Part shown: one piece after another, positions 55,680-64,000 of the stretch
Layout: each line of letters starts with the position of its first letter
How positions within the stretch are numbered: the stretch's first letter is position 1
Source of the DNA: Aureococcus anophagefferens
Lineage: Eukaryota; Sar; Pelagophyceae; Pelagomonadales; Pelagomonadaceae
Reading direction: 5' to 3'
Assembly: GCF_000186865.1 (NCBI RefSeq)
Contig: NW_008705565.1
Location: 2,288,796-2,352,795, forward strand
Length of the DNA: 64,000 nucleotides
Notes under the pieces: model-generated
Databases searched by the model: none
The model's input: only the letters and a program-made list of their open reading frames with translations
What the model was told of the DNA's origin: nothing
Made by a program: the position numbers and the translations under genes

Positions 55680-56390
55680 TTACGAACCGCCGTCCTTCTT
55701 CGCGCAGGCGCCGCGGCCGACGCCGGCGTAGTCGGTGGCGCGGTAGATGCGGAACCCGTCGGGCAGGTCGTTTCCGGCGTCCGCGCCCGCGCGCTCCGCG
55801 GCCCAGGCGTCCACCATGCCCGCGTAGACGTCGTCCTTGCCGTCGAATTGCGTGCCGGCGACGCCGTAGGCGCCCCGGAGGTCGACGGTTTCGGGCGCGA
55901 ACTTGCGGTAGTACTTGAGCTTCTTGTAGAGCGGCTTCGGGAGCCTCCCGAGTTTCTCGTCGAAGAGCGACCGCACGTTGTAGCCGCGGAGCGTCGGCGG
56001 CGCGCCGCCGTCGGGGAGCTTCCAGGCGCGCGTCAGGGCGTAGCGGATCCACTCGAGGCCCCACCAGATGGCGCGCGGCACCTTCTGGTCCTCCGCGCCG
56101 GGCCACTGGCTGCCTCGACAACCAAAGTCGTAGACGACGCACTCCGCGCCGGTCGCCAGGTGGAAGAGCAGGTTGTGGTCCACGTCCTGCAGGATGCCGT
56201 AGAAGTCGTTGGCCTCGCATTTGCTCGACTGTATTCTCACAAAGTTCACGTTGTTTTGTAGGTCGGGCGGCAGCTTGTCGAGTGCTTCTATACCGTTCGT
56301 GAGGTTGATGAAGTGCGCGCGCCGCTTGCTGGCGGGTTGGAGCGCTTGCGTCAAAGCAACGCCGAGCCAGAACGTCGCAGACGCGCGCAT
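55680..56390 (-). CDS. Conserved plastid or secreted protein, unknown family
   Basis: A 236-aa protein from ATG 56390. The hydrophobic N-terminus MRASATFWLGVALTQALQP could be a signal or plastid presequence. The core has FINLTNGIEAL, FVRIQSSKCEANDFYGILQ, DHNLLFHLATGAECVVYDFG and PRAIWWGLEWIRYALT; I recall similar RIQS..CE and VYD(F/Y)G blocks in uncharacterised chloroplast proteins of plants and algae, but cannot name the family. The start is 86 bp from the divergent DUF1995 gene. Confidence 0.6.
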   Translation of the reverse strand: MRASATFWLGVALTQALQPASKRRAHFINLTNGIEALDKLPPDLQNNVNFVRIQSSKCEANDFYGILQDVDHNLLFHLATGAECVVYDFGCRGSQWPGAEDQKVPRAIWWGLEWIRYALTRAWKLPDGGAPPTLRGYNVRSLFDEKLGRLPKPLYKKLKYYRKFAPETVDLRGAYGVAGTQFDGKDDVYAGMVDAWAAERAGADAGNDLPDGFRIYRATDYAGVGRGACAKKDGGS

Positions 56391-56475
56391 GGCTGCGGAC
56401 AGCGGTTTCAATAGCTCAAAAAGTCCTCCCCACGACTCTCCATGCTGTGGTAATTCTCAGTCGAGGTTCAACACT

Positions 56476-56750
56476 ATGGGCTGCGGGCGCAGCGGGCGCC
56501 CGCCGCCCATGCTCGCCGGGCGCCTGCCGCTCATCGTCGCCTGCGTCCTCACCAAACACACAACATCCCTGACACCAAAGCCGAAACAAACGAAGCTCGG
56601 GCCGGGCTCCATGGAGCCGGTGGAGTGGGCCCTCTACCCCCGCGGCGCCAAGCTCCTCGACGAGGTGTCGGCGACGGTCGGCGAGGCCTTCCAGCTGCGC
56701 TACGAGCGCCAGGAGGTGCGCCTCGGGTCCCTGGACCTGCGCCACCTCCT

Positions 56751-56781
<31 letters not shown>

Positions 56782-57477
56782 GGCGGCGGCGGCGACGTCG
56801 TCGCGGACGTCCTCGAGGGCCCCGCCGCGCCGTCGTCGAGCCGGGGCGACCTGAGCCTGCTCGCGGCCCTGGAGCTCGCGGCGCGCTGGCCCCACGGCGG
56901 CGTGCGCGCGCTCGTGGCGACGCGGACGGACGCGGCGCGACTGGCGGCGCACGCGATCGCGCGCCGCGTCGACGACCGGCTCGAGGCGCGGCTCCTCGCC
57001 GACGAGGCGCGGGCCGCGACGGACCGGAACGACCCGCCGCCGCGCGGCACCCTCGTCGTCGCCGTCGCGCCGTCGTCCGCGGCGCCGCGCGGCGCCGTCG
57101 CCGCGGCGACGCGGCGGCCGCGCCACGCGAGCCTCAACCCCGTCACGCAGCTCCAGGTCGTCGCCGCGCGCCTCCAGGACGCGGGCTGCTGTCTGCTGTG
57201 CCTCAACGGCCGCCTCAAGGTGCCGTCGCCCGTCGCGCCGGGCCGCGCCATGGCGCCGCTGCTCATGAGCGACTTCAAGCTCACGTACGCGGCCGAGGCC
57301 GACGCGCTCCAGCTGCGGGCCGACGACTCGGGCATCGCCCTCTACCGCCGCTGGCCCAACCCGTCGTTCCGCATGTACGCGCGCGACGCGGACCACTTCG
57401 CGTTCCTGGGAACGTCGCCGAAGCGGCCGTCGCCGGACCAGCTCCGTGCGGTGCTCGCCGAGGCGCACCGGAGATGA
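56476..57477 (+). CDS. DUF1995-like plastid protein
   Basis: A 333-aa protein from ATG 56476. The end SDFKLTYAAEADALQ, GIALYRRWPNPSFRMY and ARDADHFAFLGTSPKRPS, with the preceding GCCLLCLNGRLK block, follows the DUF1995 pattern (viLNp.l; F.vvYyl; G.llR.yPgpW), a family of mostly chloroplast proteins of unknown function. The N-terminus (MGCGRSGRPPPMLAGRL) is basic, consistent with targeting but not diagnostic. It is convergent with the YwbE-like gene (39 bp between the stops). Confidence 0.55.
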
Positions 57478-57516
57478 CGCCGCGGCGGAGCGGCGACTTT
57501 AACGAGAGACCTTAAT

Positions 57517-57999
57517 TTAACCCACAAAGCTCGCCACCGGGCGGTCCTCGCCGCCGCGATCGCGGCCGCCGCGGCCCCGGCCGCCGCGGCCGCCTCGTCG
57601 TCGCCCGCGGCCGCCGCGCCGCTGTCGGTCGTGCGGGTTCGCCGTCCTCGCGAGCTCCGCGCGGCGCTCCGGCGTCACGGCGGGCGCGTCGACGACGTCG
57701 AAGACGCGGCCGACGACGGACTGCGCGAGGAGCACCTTGATGCCTCGCGGATGGAAGGGCTTGTTCGTCAGGTGCCGCGCGACGACGCCGCGTGTCAGTT
57801 CGCCCGTCCGTTGCGCCTCCTTCTCGACGACGTCGACGACCGCGCCGACGGGGCACGACTCGCGCCGCTGGGCCGCGTCGCTCGGCGCGCCGCCGCGCGT
57901 CGACGCGAGCCGCCAGGCGCCGCGGTGGCAGCGCGACGAGGGCGCGAAGGCTCGCGTCGTCGACCGCGCCGCGATCGCAATCAGCGCGAGCATGGCCAT
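57517..57999 (-). CDS. YwbE-like (DUF2196) protein with plastid presequence and RGG tail
   Basis: A 160-aa protein. The presequence MAMLALIAIAARSTTRAFAP has an ASAFAP-like site (TRAFAP). The core VGAVVDVVEKEAQRTGELTR, GVVARHLTNKPFHPRGIKV and GRVFDVV matches YwbE of bacteria (V.IV.K.DQ.TGKLT.G.V..ILT....HP.GIKV...VGRV). The last 40 residues are Arg/Gly repeats (GRGRRRGGRGGRGRGG), an RNA-binding style tail not found in bacterial YwbE as far as I recall. Likely acts in the plastid; function unknown. Confidence 0.75.
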   Translation of the reverse strand: MAMLALIAIAARSTTRAFAPSSRCHRGAWRLASTRGGAPSDAAQRRESCPVGAVVDVVEKEAQRTGELTRGVVARHLTNKPFHPRGIKVLLAQSVVGRVFDVVDAPAVTPERRAELARTANPHDRQRRGGRGRRRGGRGGRGRGGRDRGGEDRPVASFVG

Positions 58000-58094
58000 C
58001 GAGTAAAGCGGCGTTAGGGTAGCAAAGTGGCTTTAGTAAGCAGCTTTGGGCAAGGCATGCCCTCGATTGCTAGTGGCAAATATGCGACAAGCCG

Positions 58095-58880
58095 ATGGTG
58101 ATGAGATACGCAAAACAGAGCGCGCTGCCCCGGGCGGACGACGACGACGCCGAACAGTTCGAGATGCGCGCCGCCGACCGGGGCCGCCCGCCGACGACGG
58201 ACAAGGGCCGCATGCCGCCCGCGGGGACGGCGAACACGCACGTGCCCCGGCGCGAGAAGCCGCGCAAGGCCCCCCACCCCTGCCCCTTCGGCACGGCCGA
58301 GGACGCGCTGGACCAGCACATGGCGCGCCTGGGCCTGCCCCAGGTCGACGACCGCTTCACGACGGTCAGGGAGCGCGTGTCCACGGCGGCGGCCCAGGAG
58401 GCCATGCGCTGGGGGCGGGCCCTGGCCCAACGAAACCGGCAGCAGGTCTTCCGCGCGCCGTACCGCACCATGGGCCCCGCGACGGCCGCGCTCGACGAGC
58501 ACCGGCCGACGCCGCGCGGCGCGTTGCCCTACGACCTGTCGACGCTCCGCGAGAGCTGGGACGCGACGCGCGACATCTACGAGGAGAACGTGCTGATCGC
58601 CAAGGCCATGCGGAATCCGATCACGCACACGATCCGCGACGCGGACGGCAACGAGATCGAGTCGCTGCCCTACGAGAAGGCGCCGACGCCCCGCGAGCGG
58701 CCGTCGACGGCCGACGTCGAGCGGGAGGACGTCGAGCGCGCGCGGCGCTACCGCCTCGCCTACGAGCGGGACCACGTCGACCGGCCACCGGCCGTCGACG
58801 GCAACCTCACGCCCTTCCCCATCAACCGCTACTTCCCCATGCCCCCCGCCGCGGAGTACGCGCCGGACCATAAGTACTAA
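58095..58880 (+). CDS. Soluble basic protein, unknown
   Basis: A 261-aa single-exon protein starting MVMRYAKQSALPRADDD. It is hydrophilic with few Ala runs, and contains RQQVFRAPYRTMGPATAALDEH, DLSTLRESWDATRDIYEENV and the tail FPINRYFPMPPAAEYAPDHKY. The aromatic-rich tail and lack of membrane segments resemble small axonemal proteins, but no family is recognised. Its stop is six bases from the stop of the convergent gene at 58887. Confidence 0.6.
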   Translation: MVMRYAKQSALPRADDDDAEQFEMRAADRGRPPTTDKGRMPPAGTANTHVPRREKPRKAPHPCPFGTAEDALDQHMARLGLPQVDDRFTTVRERVSTAAAQEAMRWGRALAQRNRQQVFRAPYRTMGPATAALDEHRPTPRGALPYDLSTLRESWDATRDIYEENVLIAKAMRNPITHTIRDADGNEIESLPYEKAPTPRERPSTADVEREDVERARRYRLAYERDHVDRPPAVDGNLTPFPINRYFPMPPAAEYAPDHKY

Positions 58881-58886
58881 CAACGC

Positions 58887-59162
58887 CTAGGACGGGACGC
58901 CCTCGTGGCGGCCCGTCGCGTGGTGCGCGACGTCCGGGCCGACGACGTCGTTGTCCGGCGACGCGTGCCGCGCGGGCACGCGGCCCATCTGGGAGACGGC
59001 GGGGCCCGCGCCCACCGGCCGCACGTCGCCGCCGTAGCCCCGCCCGGGCGTGTACTTGAACGCGACGTTGAAGCCCGAGCTCTTCGACGCCGTGTGGTAG
59101 TCGAAGCGGGTCGCGTCGTCCGACGGCTCGTCGCAGTCGGGCCTACGCGAAGAAAACAACAT
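58887..59162 (-). CDS. Small protein, unknown
   Basis: A 91-aa frame from ATG 59162, MLFSSRRPDCDEPSDDATRF, then DYHTASKSSGFNVAFKYTPG and VPARHASPDNDVVGPDV. No signal peptide or domain. It is tightly placed: 18 bp upstream lies the end of the lectin gene on the same strand and 6 bp downstream the convergent gene ends, so it may share regulation or be the last exon of another gene. The residue mix supports coding. Confidence 0.45.
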   Translation of the reverse strand: MLFSSRRPDCDEPSDDATRFDYHTASKSSGFNVAFKYTPGRGYGGDVRPVGAGPAVSQMGRVPARHASPDNDVVGPDVAHHATGRHEGVPS

Positions 59163-59180
59163 GACGAAACGACGCCCACA

Positions 59181-60278
59181 TCAAAAAAACGCCGAAACGC
59201 GCCGGTCGCAGACGTACCAGGACGTGACGTCGTGCTTCTGCCACCGCTTGCCCGTCGACGCGGTCAGCCCCACGTACGCGAGGCCGTCGCCGTCGAGGCC
59301 GAGCATCTCCGGCAGGTTCATCGGGATGGCCATGGACGGCGAGTCGAGCGCGACGCCGTCGTCGAGGAAGACGAGCAGCAGGCCGAGCCGCCGGTGCTCG
59401 CCGCCGTCAACCATGTAGGGCGCCGCGGCCGGGTAGACGGAGAAGTTTGCGAAATACGCCATGTCGACGTAGGGCAGGTACCGCACCTTGACGAGGTGCT
59501 CGAGGCCGTCCGCGAGGTCGTGGAAGACGACGGGCGCGAGCAGCGCCTCCGCGCCCGACGCGGCGTTGGGCAAACGGCCCCGGGACCGCACCTCGACGTG
59601 GTCCACGGGCGCCGCGTCGCCCGCGAAGGCCCCGGCGACGTCCGGGTTGTAGTCCATGTCGAGCTCGACGGCCAGCGACGCCTCGATGCCGCCGTAGCCC
59701 AGGTCGCCCCCGAAGCCGCCGAGCGCCGCCGTGCCGTTGGGGTCCTTGTGCACGACGAACGCGAGGCCGTCGCCGCCGCGGACGTAGCACTTCTCGTAGA
59801 GCTCGAGGCTAAAGTCGAGGTCGCGGTGCCGCGTGCAGTGGCGGCTGTGGTCCGTGACCTTGAACGTGAACGAGCTCTCGAAGCCGCCCTGGACGGGCCG
59901 CGGCAGGTGGTACCAGACGGAGCCGCGCGCGTCGGGCCGCGACGGCGTGAGGCGCACGCGGCCCGCGCAGCTCCGGTCGCCGGCCGCGTAGCGGTCCCGG
60001 TGGCCGAGGATGGCCTTCTTCGCCAGGGCGTCGTCCTGGAAGCTGGACAGCGGGTTCGTGTCCACGGTCACGGTCTTCATGACGTCGTCGTTCTCGCCGT
60101 AGACCTCGTCCAACGAGCCCTCGCCGAGGTTCGTCTCGTGGGGGCCGTGGCTGCGCGCCTCGACCTCCTCGCAGGCCGACGTCGCCGCCGCGCCGTTCAG
60201 GCGCAGGCCCTGCGTCTCGTTGAAGTCGACGAAGACGAAGTCCGCCGCCGCCGCGGCCAGCAGCAGGGCAGCCCTCAT
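59181..60278 (-). CDS. L-type (legume-like) lectin domain protein
   Basis: A 365-aa protein from ATG 60278 with signal peptide MRAALLLAAAAADFVF. Legume-lectin fold motifs: RPVQGGFESSFTFKVTD, CYVRGGDGLAFVVHKDPNG, IEASLAVELDMDYNPD, DHVEVRSRGR and LAYVGLTASTGKRWQKHDV, the last being the typical GFTAATG strand. It therefore is a secreted or ER/Golgi lectin that binds glycans; the metal-binding Asp is in ELDMDYN. The C-terminus ends in TSWYVCDRRVSAFF with no membrane anchor. Confidence 0.75.
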   Translation of the reverse strand: MRAALLLAAAAADFVFVDFNETQGLRLNGAAATSACEEVEARSHGPHETNLGEGSLDEVYGENDDVMKTVTVDTNPLSSFQDDALAKKAILGHRDRYAAGDRSCAGRVRLTPSRPDARGSVWYHLPRPVQGGFESSFTFKVTDHSRHCTRHRDLDFSLELYEKCYVRGGDGLAFVVHKDPNGTAALGGFGGDLGYGGIEASLAVELDMDYNPDVAGAFAGDAAPVDHVEVRSRGRLPNAASGAEALLAPVVFHDLADGLEHLVKVRYLPYVDMAYFANFSVYPAAAPYMVDGGEHRRLGLLLVFLDDGVALDSPSMAIPMNLPEMLGLDGDGLAYVGLTASTGKRWQKHDVTSWYVCDRRVSAFF

Positions 60279-60330
60279 ATCGGACCGCGCTGGATCCTGC
60301 GACGGCACCTTGCCCCTCGCTTGAAGCGCT

Positions 60331-61317
60331 TTAATAGCCCAGCGCGGGGTCGAAGGGCGTCGCGAGGTCGGCGCCGCCCTCCCACGCGTCGAGGTTCGCG
60401 GCGAAGACGTCCCAGCCGAGCTCGAAGTAGTCCGCCGTGAGGTCCGCGTTGTGCGCCGTCAGCAGGACCTTGTCGCCGAGGCCCCAGAGCGCCGACGCCT
60501 CCGGCAGCGGCTCCACCTTGTAGACGTCCAGCGCGGCGCCCGCGATGGCGCCCGTCGCCAGCGCGTCGACGAGCGCGCCCTCGTCGACGGCCGCGCCGCG
60601 GCCCAGGCTGATGAATACGGCAGTGTTTTTCATCGCCGCGAACTCCGGGCCGCCGCAGAAGTCCCGCGTCGCCTGCGTGCCCGGCAGGGAGCACACGACG
60701 AAGTCCGACCGCTTGAAGACCTCCAGCTTGTCCTCGACGCCGAAGGTCGCGCCCGGCGCGGGCTCGCCGTCGGCGTCCGCCTTGCCCGGGTCGCGGCGGC
60801 ACGCGATCGTCTTCATCCCGAAGGCCTCGGCCAGCCGCGCCGACGTCTTGGCGATGTGGCCCCAGCCCACGAAGCCCATGGTCTTGCCCGCGAGGACGTC
60901 CATGGTGAAGGCGTCCCATCGCTTCGCGTCGCGGTTCCTCGCGCACCGGGGCAGTTGTTTGTTGAAGTGGAGCGCGGCCGCGAGCACGTACTCCGCCAGC
61001 GAGCTCGAGAAGGCGCCGCGGCCGTTGCTCAGGGGCGTCGGCCGCGCGGCGAGGGCCTCGGACGCGAGGAACGGCGCGAGGCCGTCGACGCCCGCGCTGA
61101 AGGAGTGGACCCAGTTCGGCCCGAGCGCCTCGAACGCCTTCGTCGCCTCGGCGCCGGCGACGCCGGGCACCCAGACGAGCGCGTCCAGCGTGTCGGTCTG
61201 CGCCTGCAAGCTCGCCGCGTCGCCGCCGCGGTAGAAGTTGACGCGGCCGGCGACGGACGCCGGCGGCGGCCAGGCGCCCGAGCCCTCTTTTACCAAGACG
61301 CCGATGGTGCGCCGCAT
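60331..61317 (-). CDS. D-isomer-specific 2-hydroxyacid dehydrogenase family
   Basis: A 328-aa protein with normal family length. The NAD-binding site is TMGFVGWGHIAKTSARLAEA; catalytic residues are Arg in FISLGRGAAVDE, Glu in DVYKVEPLPEAS and His in LLTAHNADLT. The N-terminal part holds WVHSFSAGVDGL and NGRGAFSSSLAEYVLA. No targeting signal is obvious, so it is probably cytosolic. It would reduce a 2-keto acid (glyoxylate, hydroxypyruvate or similar); the substrate cannot be told. Confidence 0.85.
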   Translation of the reverse strand: MRRTIGVLVKEGSGAWPPPASVAGRVNFYRGGDAASLQAQTDTLDALVWVPGVAGAEATKAFEALGPNWVHSFSAGVDGLAPFLASEALAARPTPLSNGRGAFSSSLAEYVLAAALHFNKQLPRCARNRDAKRWDAFTMDVLAGKTMGFVGWGHIAKTSARLAEAFGMKTIACRRDPGKADADGEPAPGATFGVEDKLEVFKRSDFVVCSLPGTQATRDFCGGPEFAAMKNTAVFISLGRGAAVDEGALVDALATGAIAGAALDVYKVEPLPEASALWGLGDKVLLTAHNADLTADYFELGWDVFAANLDAWEGGADLATPFDPALGY

Positions 61318-61759
61318 GGGTTATTCGGGTTTCGCCGTCAAGAGGAGGATCAGGCGCGTGGTGCTAGCGTAATATTGAGCGCGTGCGTTGCACGCGAAGA
61401 CGTCCTACGAGGCCTGCACGTACGACTACGCGGACGCGAACGGCCTCGCGTGGTGCGCGACGGCCGTCGACGCCGACGGCGCCTTCGTCGAGGGCTCGGG
61501 CGGGCGCGGACGGCGTCCCGGGTTGGCGCAGATTTTGCCTTGACGCGTCCTAAACGTAGGGCCCCGGGAGGAACCGCGGGATTTTGCCACAAGGATTTTG
61601 CGCGAGAGCTCTGCTCTTGAAGTGCAACCCTGCGCGCCGAGCGCCGCGCGCAGCACGTCTCGACCTGCGTGGGCACCGCCTGTATCGATCGTACCACCGG
61701 AACATCGCTGCGGACCGGAACATCGCTGCGGACCGCTGCAGACCGCAGCTGCGTCCTCC
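61318..61759. repeat. Spacer with an 18-bp tandem duplication
   Basis: 442 bp upstream of a small plastid gene. It contains the exon-like fragment described separately and, at 61696-61713 and 61714-61731, two tandem copies of accggaacatcgctgcgg just before the start codon at 61760. Other sequence is unremarkable. Confidence 0.7.
61397..61543 (+). pseudogene. Orphan exon-like fragment, fibronectin II-like
   Basis: A 49-codon stretch ending in TGA reads TSYEACTYDYADANGLAWCATAV-like (C..Y....WCAT, then DADGAFVEG), reminiscent of a fibronectin type II or similar Cys module. There is no start codon or partner exon visible nearby; it could be a relict or an exon of an unassembled gene. Low confidence. 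Confidence 0.3.
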
Positions 61760-62108
61760 ATGAAGCAAGCGCTTGTCCTTGCCACGCTGACCTGCGCCGC
61801 GGCCTTCGCGCCGCAGCCGCATCGCGCGCTGGCCACTCGCAGTAGCGCGCTGGTGGCGCCGTCGCCATTGGCGCCGTCGCCGCCGCCGCAGCGCGCCGCG
61901 GTCGTGTTGGACGCCGCGCGGAAGCGCGACGCCGCGTCGCGAGACGCGCGCGCTCGCCCTCGAGACGCGTCGCGCCCCGCGCAGGAAGACCGCGGACATG
62001 ACGGAAGAAGAGAAGCTGGCCGAGAAGGAGATGAACCAGAAGCTCCTCGCGGCCAAGGGCGCGCTCTTCTTACTCGCGATCGCCTACTTTGCGTCCACGC
62101 AGCTCTAG
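61760..62108 (+). CDS. Small plastid single-pass membrane protein, probably spliced
   Basis: The start MKQALVLATLTCAAAFAPQP is a heterokont presequence (signal peptide plus AAAFAP). The end of the gene, in a different frame, reads MTEEEKLAEKEMNQKLLAA, then KGALFLLAIAYFASTQL and TAG at 62106-62108, a hydrophobic helix. An intron is needed between the Pro-rich stretch near 61880 and the CGCAG at about 61985; the donor is not resolved. The final protein would be around 80-100 aa, like small thylakoid subunits, but no family is recognised. Confidence 0.55.
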
Positions 62109-62321
62109 CGCGCCGCGAGCTCGCGCGTTAAAAAAGGTGTGGATGTGCGCGTCGAGACTGCCCTTGGTCTGCATAGAGGTCGCGGGAGAGGGGCGGCTGG
62201 GGCACTACCGCTGCGCGGTCTGGAGGGGCGGCGTCCGCTGCTTATCGCGACCCGGCCGATGGTGTCGTTCAAGTGAAGTGGCCTGTAACGCAATGGCTCC
62301 CTGATCAGCTGCGCCGAGGCC

Positions 62322-63336
62322 ATGGAGAAGCCGCAGCGGCACCCGCTGGAGTACGACGAGGAGCCGCTGCCGCTCCTGCTGCGCCCGCTCTCCTGGGTCC
62401 TCTACGCGATCTGCGCGGCGCTCGTCCCCGTGAAAATCGTCCTCCTCGCGGTGGTGGGCTGCGTCGGCGTCGTGCTCAGCGACCTGCTGCCGCGGCGGCG
62501 CGCCGGCGCGCCCCTGCAGCTCGTCATCCGCTGCGGCATGGCGCTGTTCGGCGTCTGGCCCGGCTGCCTGCGGGTCGTCGATCTCCGGACCGCCGAGGAC
62601 TACGAGACCCCGGCGCCGATCGTCGCGCTCGCGCCGCACTGCGGCATGCTGGAGGGATTCTTCGCCGCCTACTACTTCTGGGCGCGCGCGGTGGTCGTCG
62701 CCGGCGTCCGGGGGGGAACCGCGCGGTGGTCGTCGCCGGGGGGAACCGCGCGGACCGCAGGTCATGGCGCCGTACGTGAAGATTCCGCTCGTCCGGTCCA
62801 TGGCCAAGGGCAACGACGCCATCGTCGTCAAGCTGAAGCGGCACGACGCCCCCGCGTCGCCGGGCCAGGTCGCGCCCGCGGACGGCGAGCGCGCGAAGCC
62901 GAGCGGCGGCGCGCGCGAGGCCATCCTCGCGCACGCGAACGCCTACGCGGGCGGCCAGCCGTGCTTCCTGCTGCCCGAGGGCACGACGCACAACGGGAAA
63001 CAGCTCCTGACCTACTTCACGGGCGCCTTCGGCCCCGGCGCGCCGATCCAGCCCGTCGTCGTCGCCTACCCGCACCGCTACCTCGACGCCGCGTCGTTCT
63101 GCGGCGGCCTGCCCGCGCACCTGCTCCGCCAGCTGCTGTCGCTCTACGTCCGCATGGAGGTCACGGTGCTGCCCGTCTACCGGCCGTCGGACGACGAAAA
63201 AGCCGACGCGGCGCTCTACGCCGCGAACGTCCGCGGCGCGATGGCCGCCGCGGCCTCGCTGCCGCTGTCGACCTACGGCGCGAAGCAGCTCAACGAGGAG
63301 TACTACGGCAAGAAGCCGAAACCGCCCGACGGGTAA
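62322..63336 (+). CDS. PlsC-type (LPCAT-like) acyltransferase, two exons
   Basis: Exon 1 starts ATG 62322 (MEKPQRHPLEYDEEPL) and has a membrane segment LVPVKIVLLAVVGCVGVVL and acyltransferase motif I, VALAPHCGMLEGFF. Exon 2 (62761-63336) has MAPYVKIPLVRSMAKG, FLLPEGTTHNGKQLL (motif III, EGTxxN) and IQPVVVAYPHRYLD (motif IV). Motif I is HxxxxE; the usual form is HxxxxD. The frames differ, so an intron ends at AG 62760; the donor is at one of several phase-0 GT sites from 62691 to 62706. That intron contains a direct repeat. The substrate is probably a lysophospholipid or glycerol-phosphate, at the ER or plastid membrane. Confidence 0.75.
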
Positions 63337-63497
63337 GACGTGAGACGCGGCGAACTGTTAGGATGATCGGGCCGCGGCGAGCGCGGCGTGTCTCCGACGA
63401 GGGGACACCGAAAGGGGTCGGGGTTGGTCGTGGTCGTGGGTCGTGGTGCGCGCGGGCGGCAGTGCCGTCCGCGCGGCGTCGGGGCGCCGGCGCGGCT

Positions 63498-63995
63498 TCA
63501 GGCGCCGCGCGGCGGCGCGGCGCGGCCGAGGTACTTCTCCAGCGGCCGGCGGTCGCGGTCCTTGAGCGCCTTGAGGGCCGCGTCGAGGGCCCACCACCGG
63601 CGCTTGCGGCCGAACTCCATGTTCTCCCAGGCGCCGAGGTCCTCGGTGACGCGCATGACGTAGACGGCCGTGCGCACGAGGCGGTCGTCGTCGTCGAAGG
63701 TGCCGAGGTCGCCGCCGGCGTCGACGCCGCAGACGACGCCGGCCTCCTCGGCGACCTCGCGGAGCGCGGCCTCGGCGAGGCCCTCGCCGCGCTCGACGGT
63801 GCCCGCGGGGATGATCCAGACGTCCGGGTTCTTCCGGCTGTTGATGAGGAGGATCTCCTCGCCGGACGTTTCGGCCGCCCGGAGCACGAGGCCGCCCGCG
63901 CGCCGCTTGTGCCGGCCGCTCACGTGGAAGCGCCAGAGCTTGACGAGGCCCCGGTAGAGCCGCTTCGCGCGGTTCCGCGCGTAGGCGAGGCCCAT
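63498..63995 (-). CDS. Nudix hydrolase (DIPP-like)
   Basis: A 165-aa protein from ATG 63995, just inside the window edge. The Nudix box is complete at residues 65-87: G65, E71, REVAEEAGV at 79-87 (GX5EX7REUXEEXGU). Upstream GGLVLRAAE and EILLINSRKNPDVWIIPAG match the diphosphoinositol polyphosphate phosphohydrolase group, and RWWALDAALKAL is near the end. It hydrolyses a nucleoside- or inositol-linked diphosphate; substrate inferred from family only. Confidence 0.85.
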   Translation of the reverse strand: MGLAYARNRAKRLYRGLVKLWRFHVSGRHKRRAGGLVLRAAETSGEEILLINSRKNPDVWIIPAGTVERGEGLAEAALREVAEEAGVVCGVDAGGDLGTFDDDDRLVRTAVYVMRVTEDLGAWENMEFGRKRRWWALDAALKALKDRDRRPLEKYLGRAAPPRGA

Positions 63996-64000
63996 GGCGA

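Overview
The window looks like nuclear DNA of a small-genome, very GC-rich photosynthetic stramenopile. A fucoxanthin-chlorophyll (LHC) antenna protein with a heterokont-type plastid presequence sits at 26.2-27.2 kb, and several other presequences carry ASAFAP-like cleavage sites. The coding DNA is strongly GC-biased, genes are packed on both strands with gaps often under 100 bp, and short spliceosomal introns are present. Ten short inverted-repeat elements split coding regions exactly as the published introner elements of the pelagophyte Aureococcus anophagefferens do, so a pelagophyte close to Aureococcus is the best guess. One 50-N assembly gap lies at 35007-35056.

Layout. 0-7.6 kb: a DGAT2-type acyltransferase, a four-exon CCCH / HAD phosphatase / SF1 helicase fusion holding two introners, and a small membrane protein. 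7.7-15.6 kb: a sulfatase with an apparent frameshift, a small protein, an MFS transporter, an ankyrin protein, a GT47 exostosin of unusually low GC, and a 162-bp minisatellite. 15.9-20.2 kb: a secreted beta-helix/TM protein with two introners, a His-rich protein, and a repeat-rich promoter. 20.2-28.7 kb: a UPF1-like helicase with three CCCH fingers, a PIERCE-like protein, a carnosine N-methyltransferase homologue, a type II membrane protein with one introner, the antenna protein, a serine hydrolase and an SH3-like protein. 28.9-36 kb: a glycosyltransferase-sulfotransferase-sulfotransferase fusion, a MYND/RING/Sel1 protein, and a MYND-TPR-SET gene with four introners that spans the gap. 36-46 kb: membrane proteins, an ABC ATPase with a transmembrane insertion, an HSF-type factor, a papain-fold pseudoprotease and a basic disordered protein. 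46-64 kb: a 1,666-residue protein with one introner, a LisH/SRP40 nucleolar protein, secreted proteins, a BART protein, plastid proteins (DUF1995, YwbE-like), an L-type lectin, a 2-hydroxyacid dehydrogenase, a PlsC acyltransferase and a Nudix hydrolase.

The genes do not form a pathway; this is ordinary eukaryotic gene mixture with some thematic repeats (two CCCH helicases, two MYND proteins, several secreted or Golgi carbohydrate-active proteins, two possible ciliary proteins). The most informative system is the set of introners. Two unrelated families (A, about 192 bp; B, about 200 bp) sit between 8-bp target duplications. In the sense of the gene the duplication begins with GT or GC and supplies the 5' splice site, while the element end supplies the AG, so splicing restores the original exon exactly. 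All ten copies found lie inside reading frames and none was seen between genes. Gene models are by eye from frames and motifs; no transcripts or searches were available.
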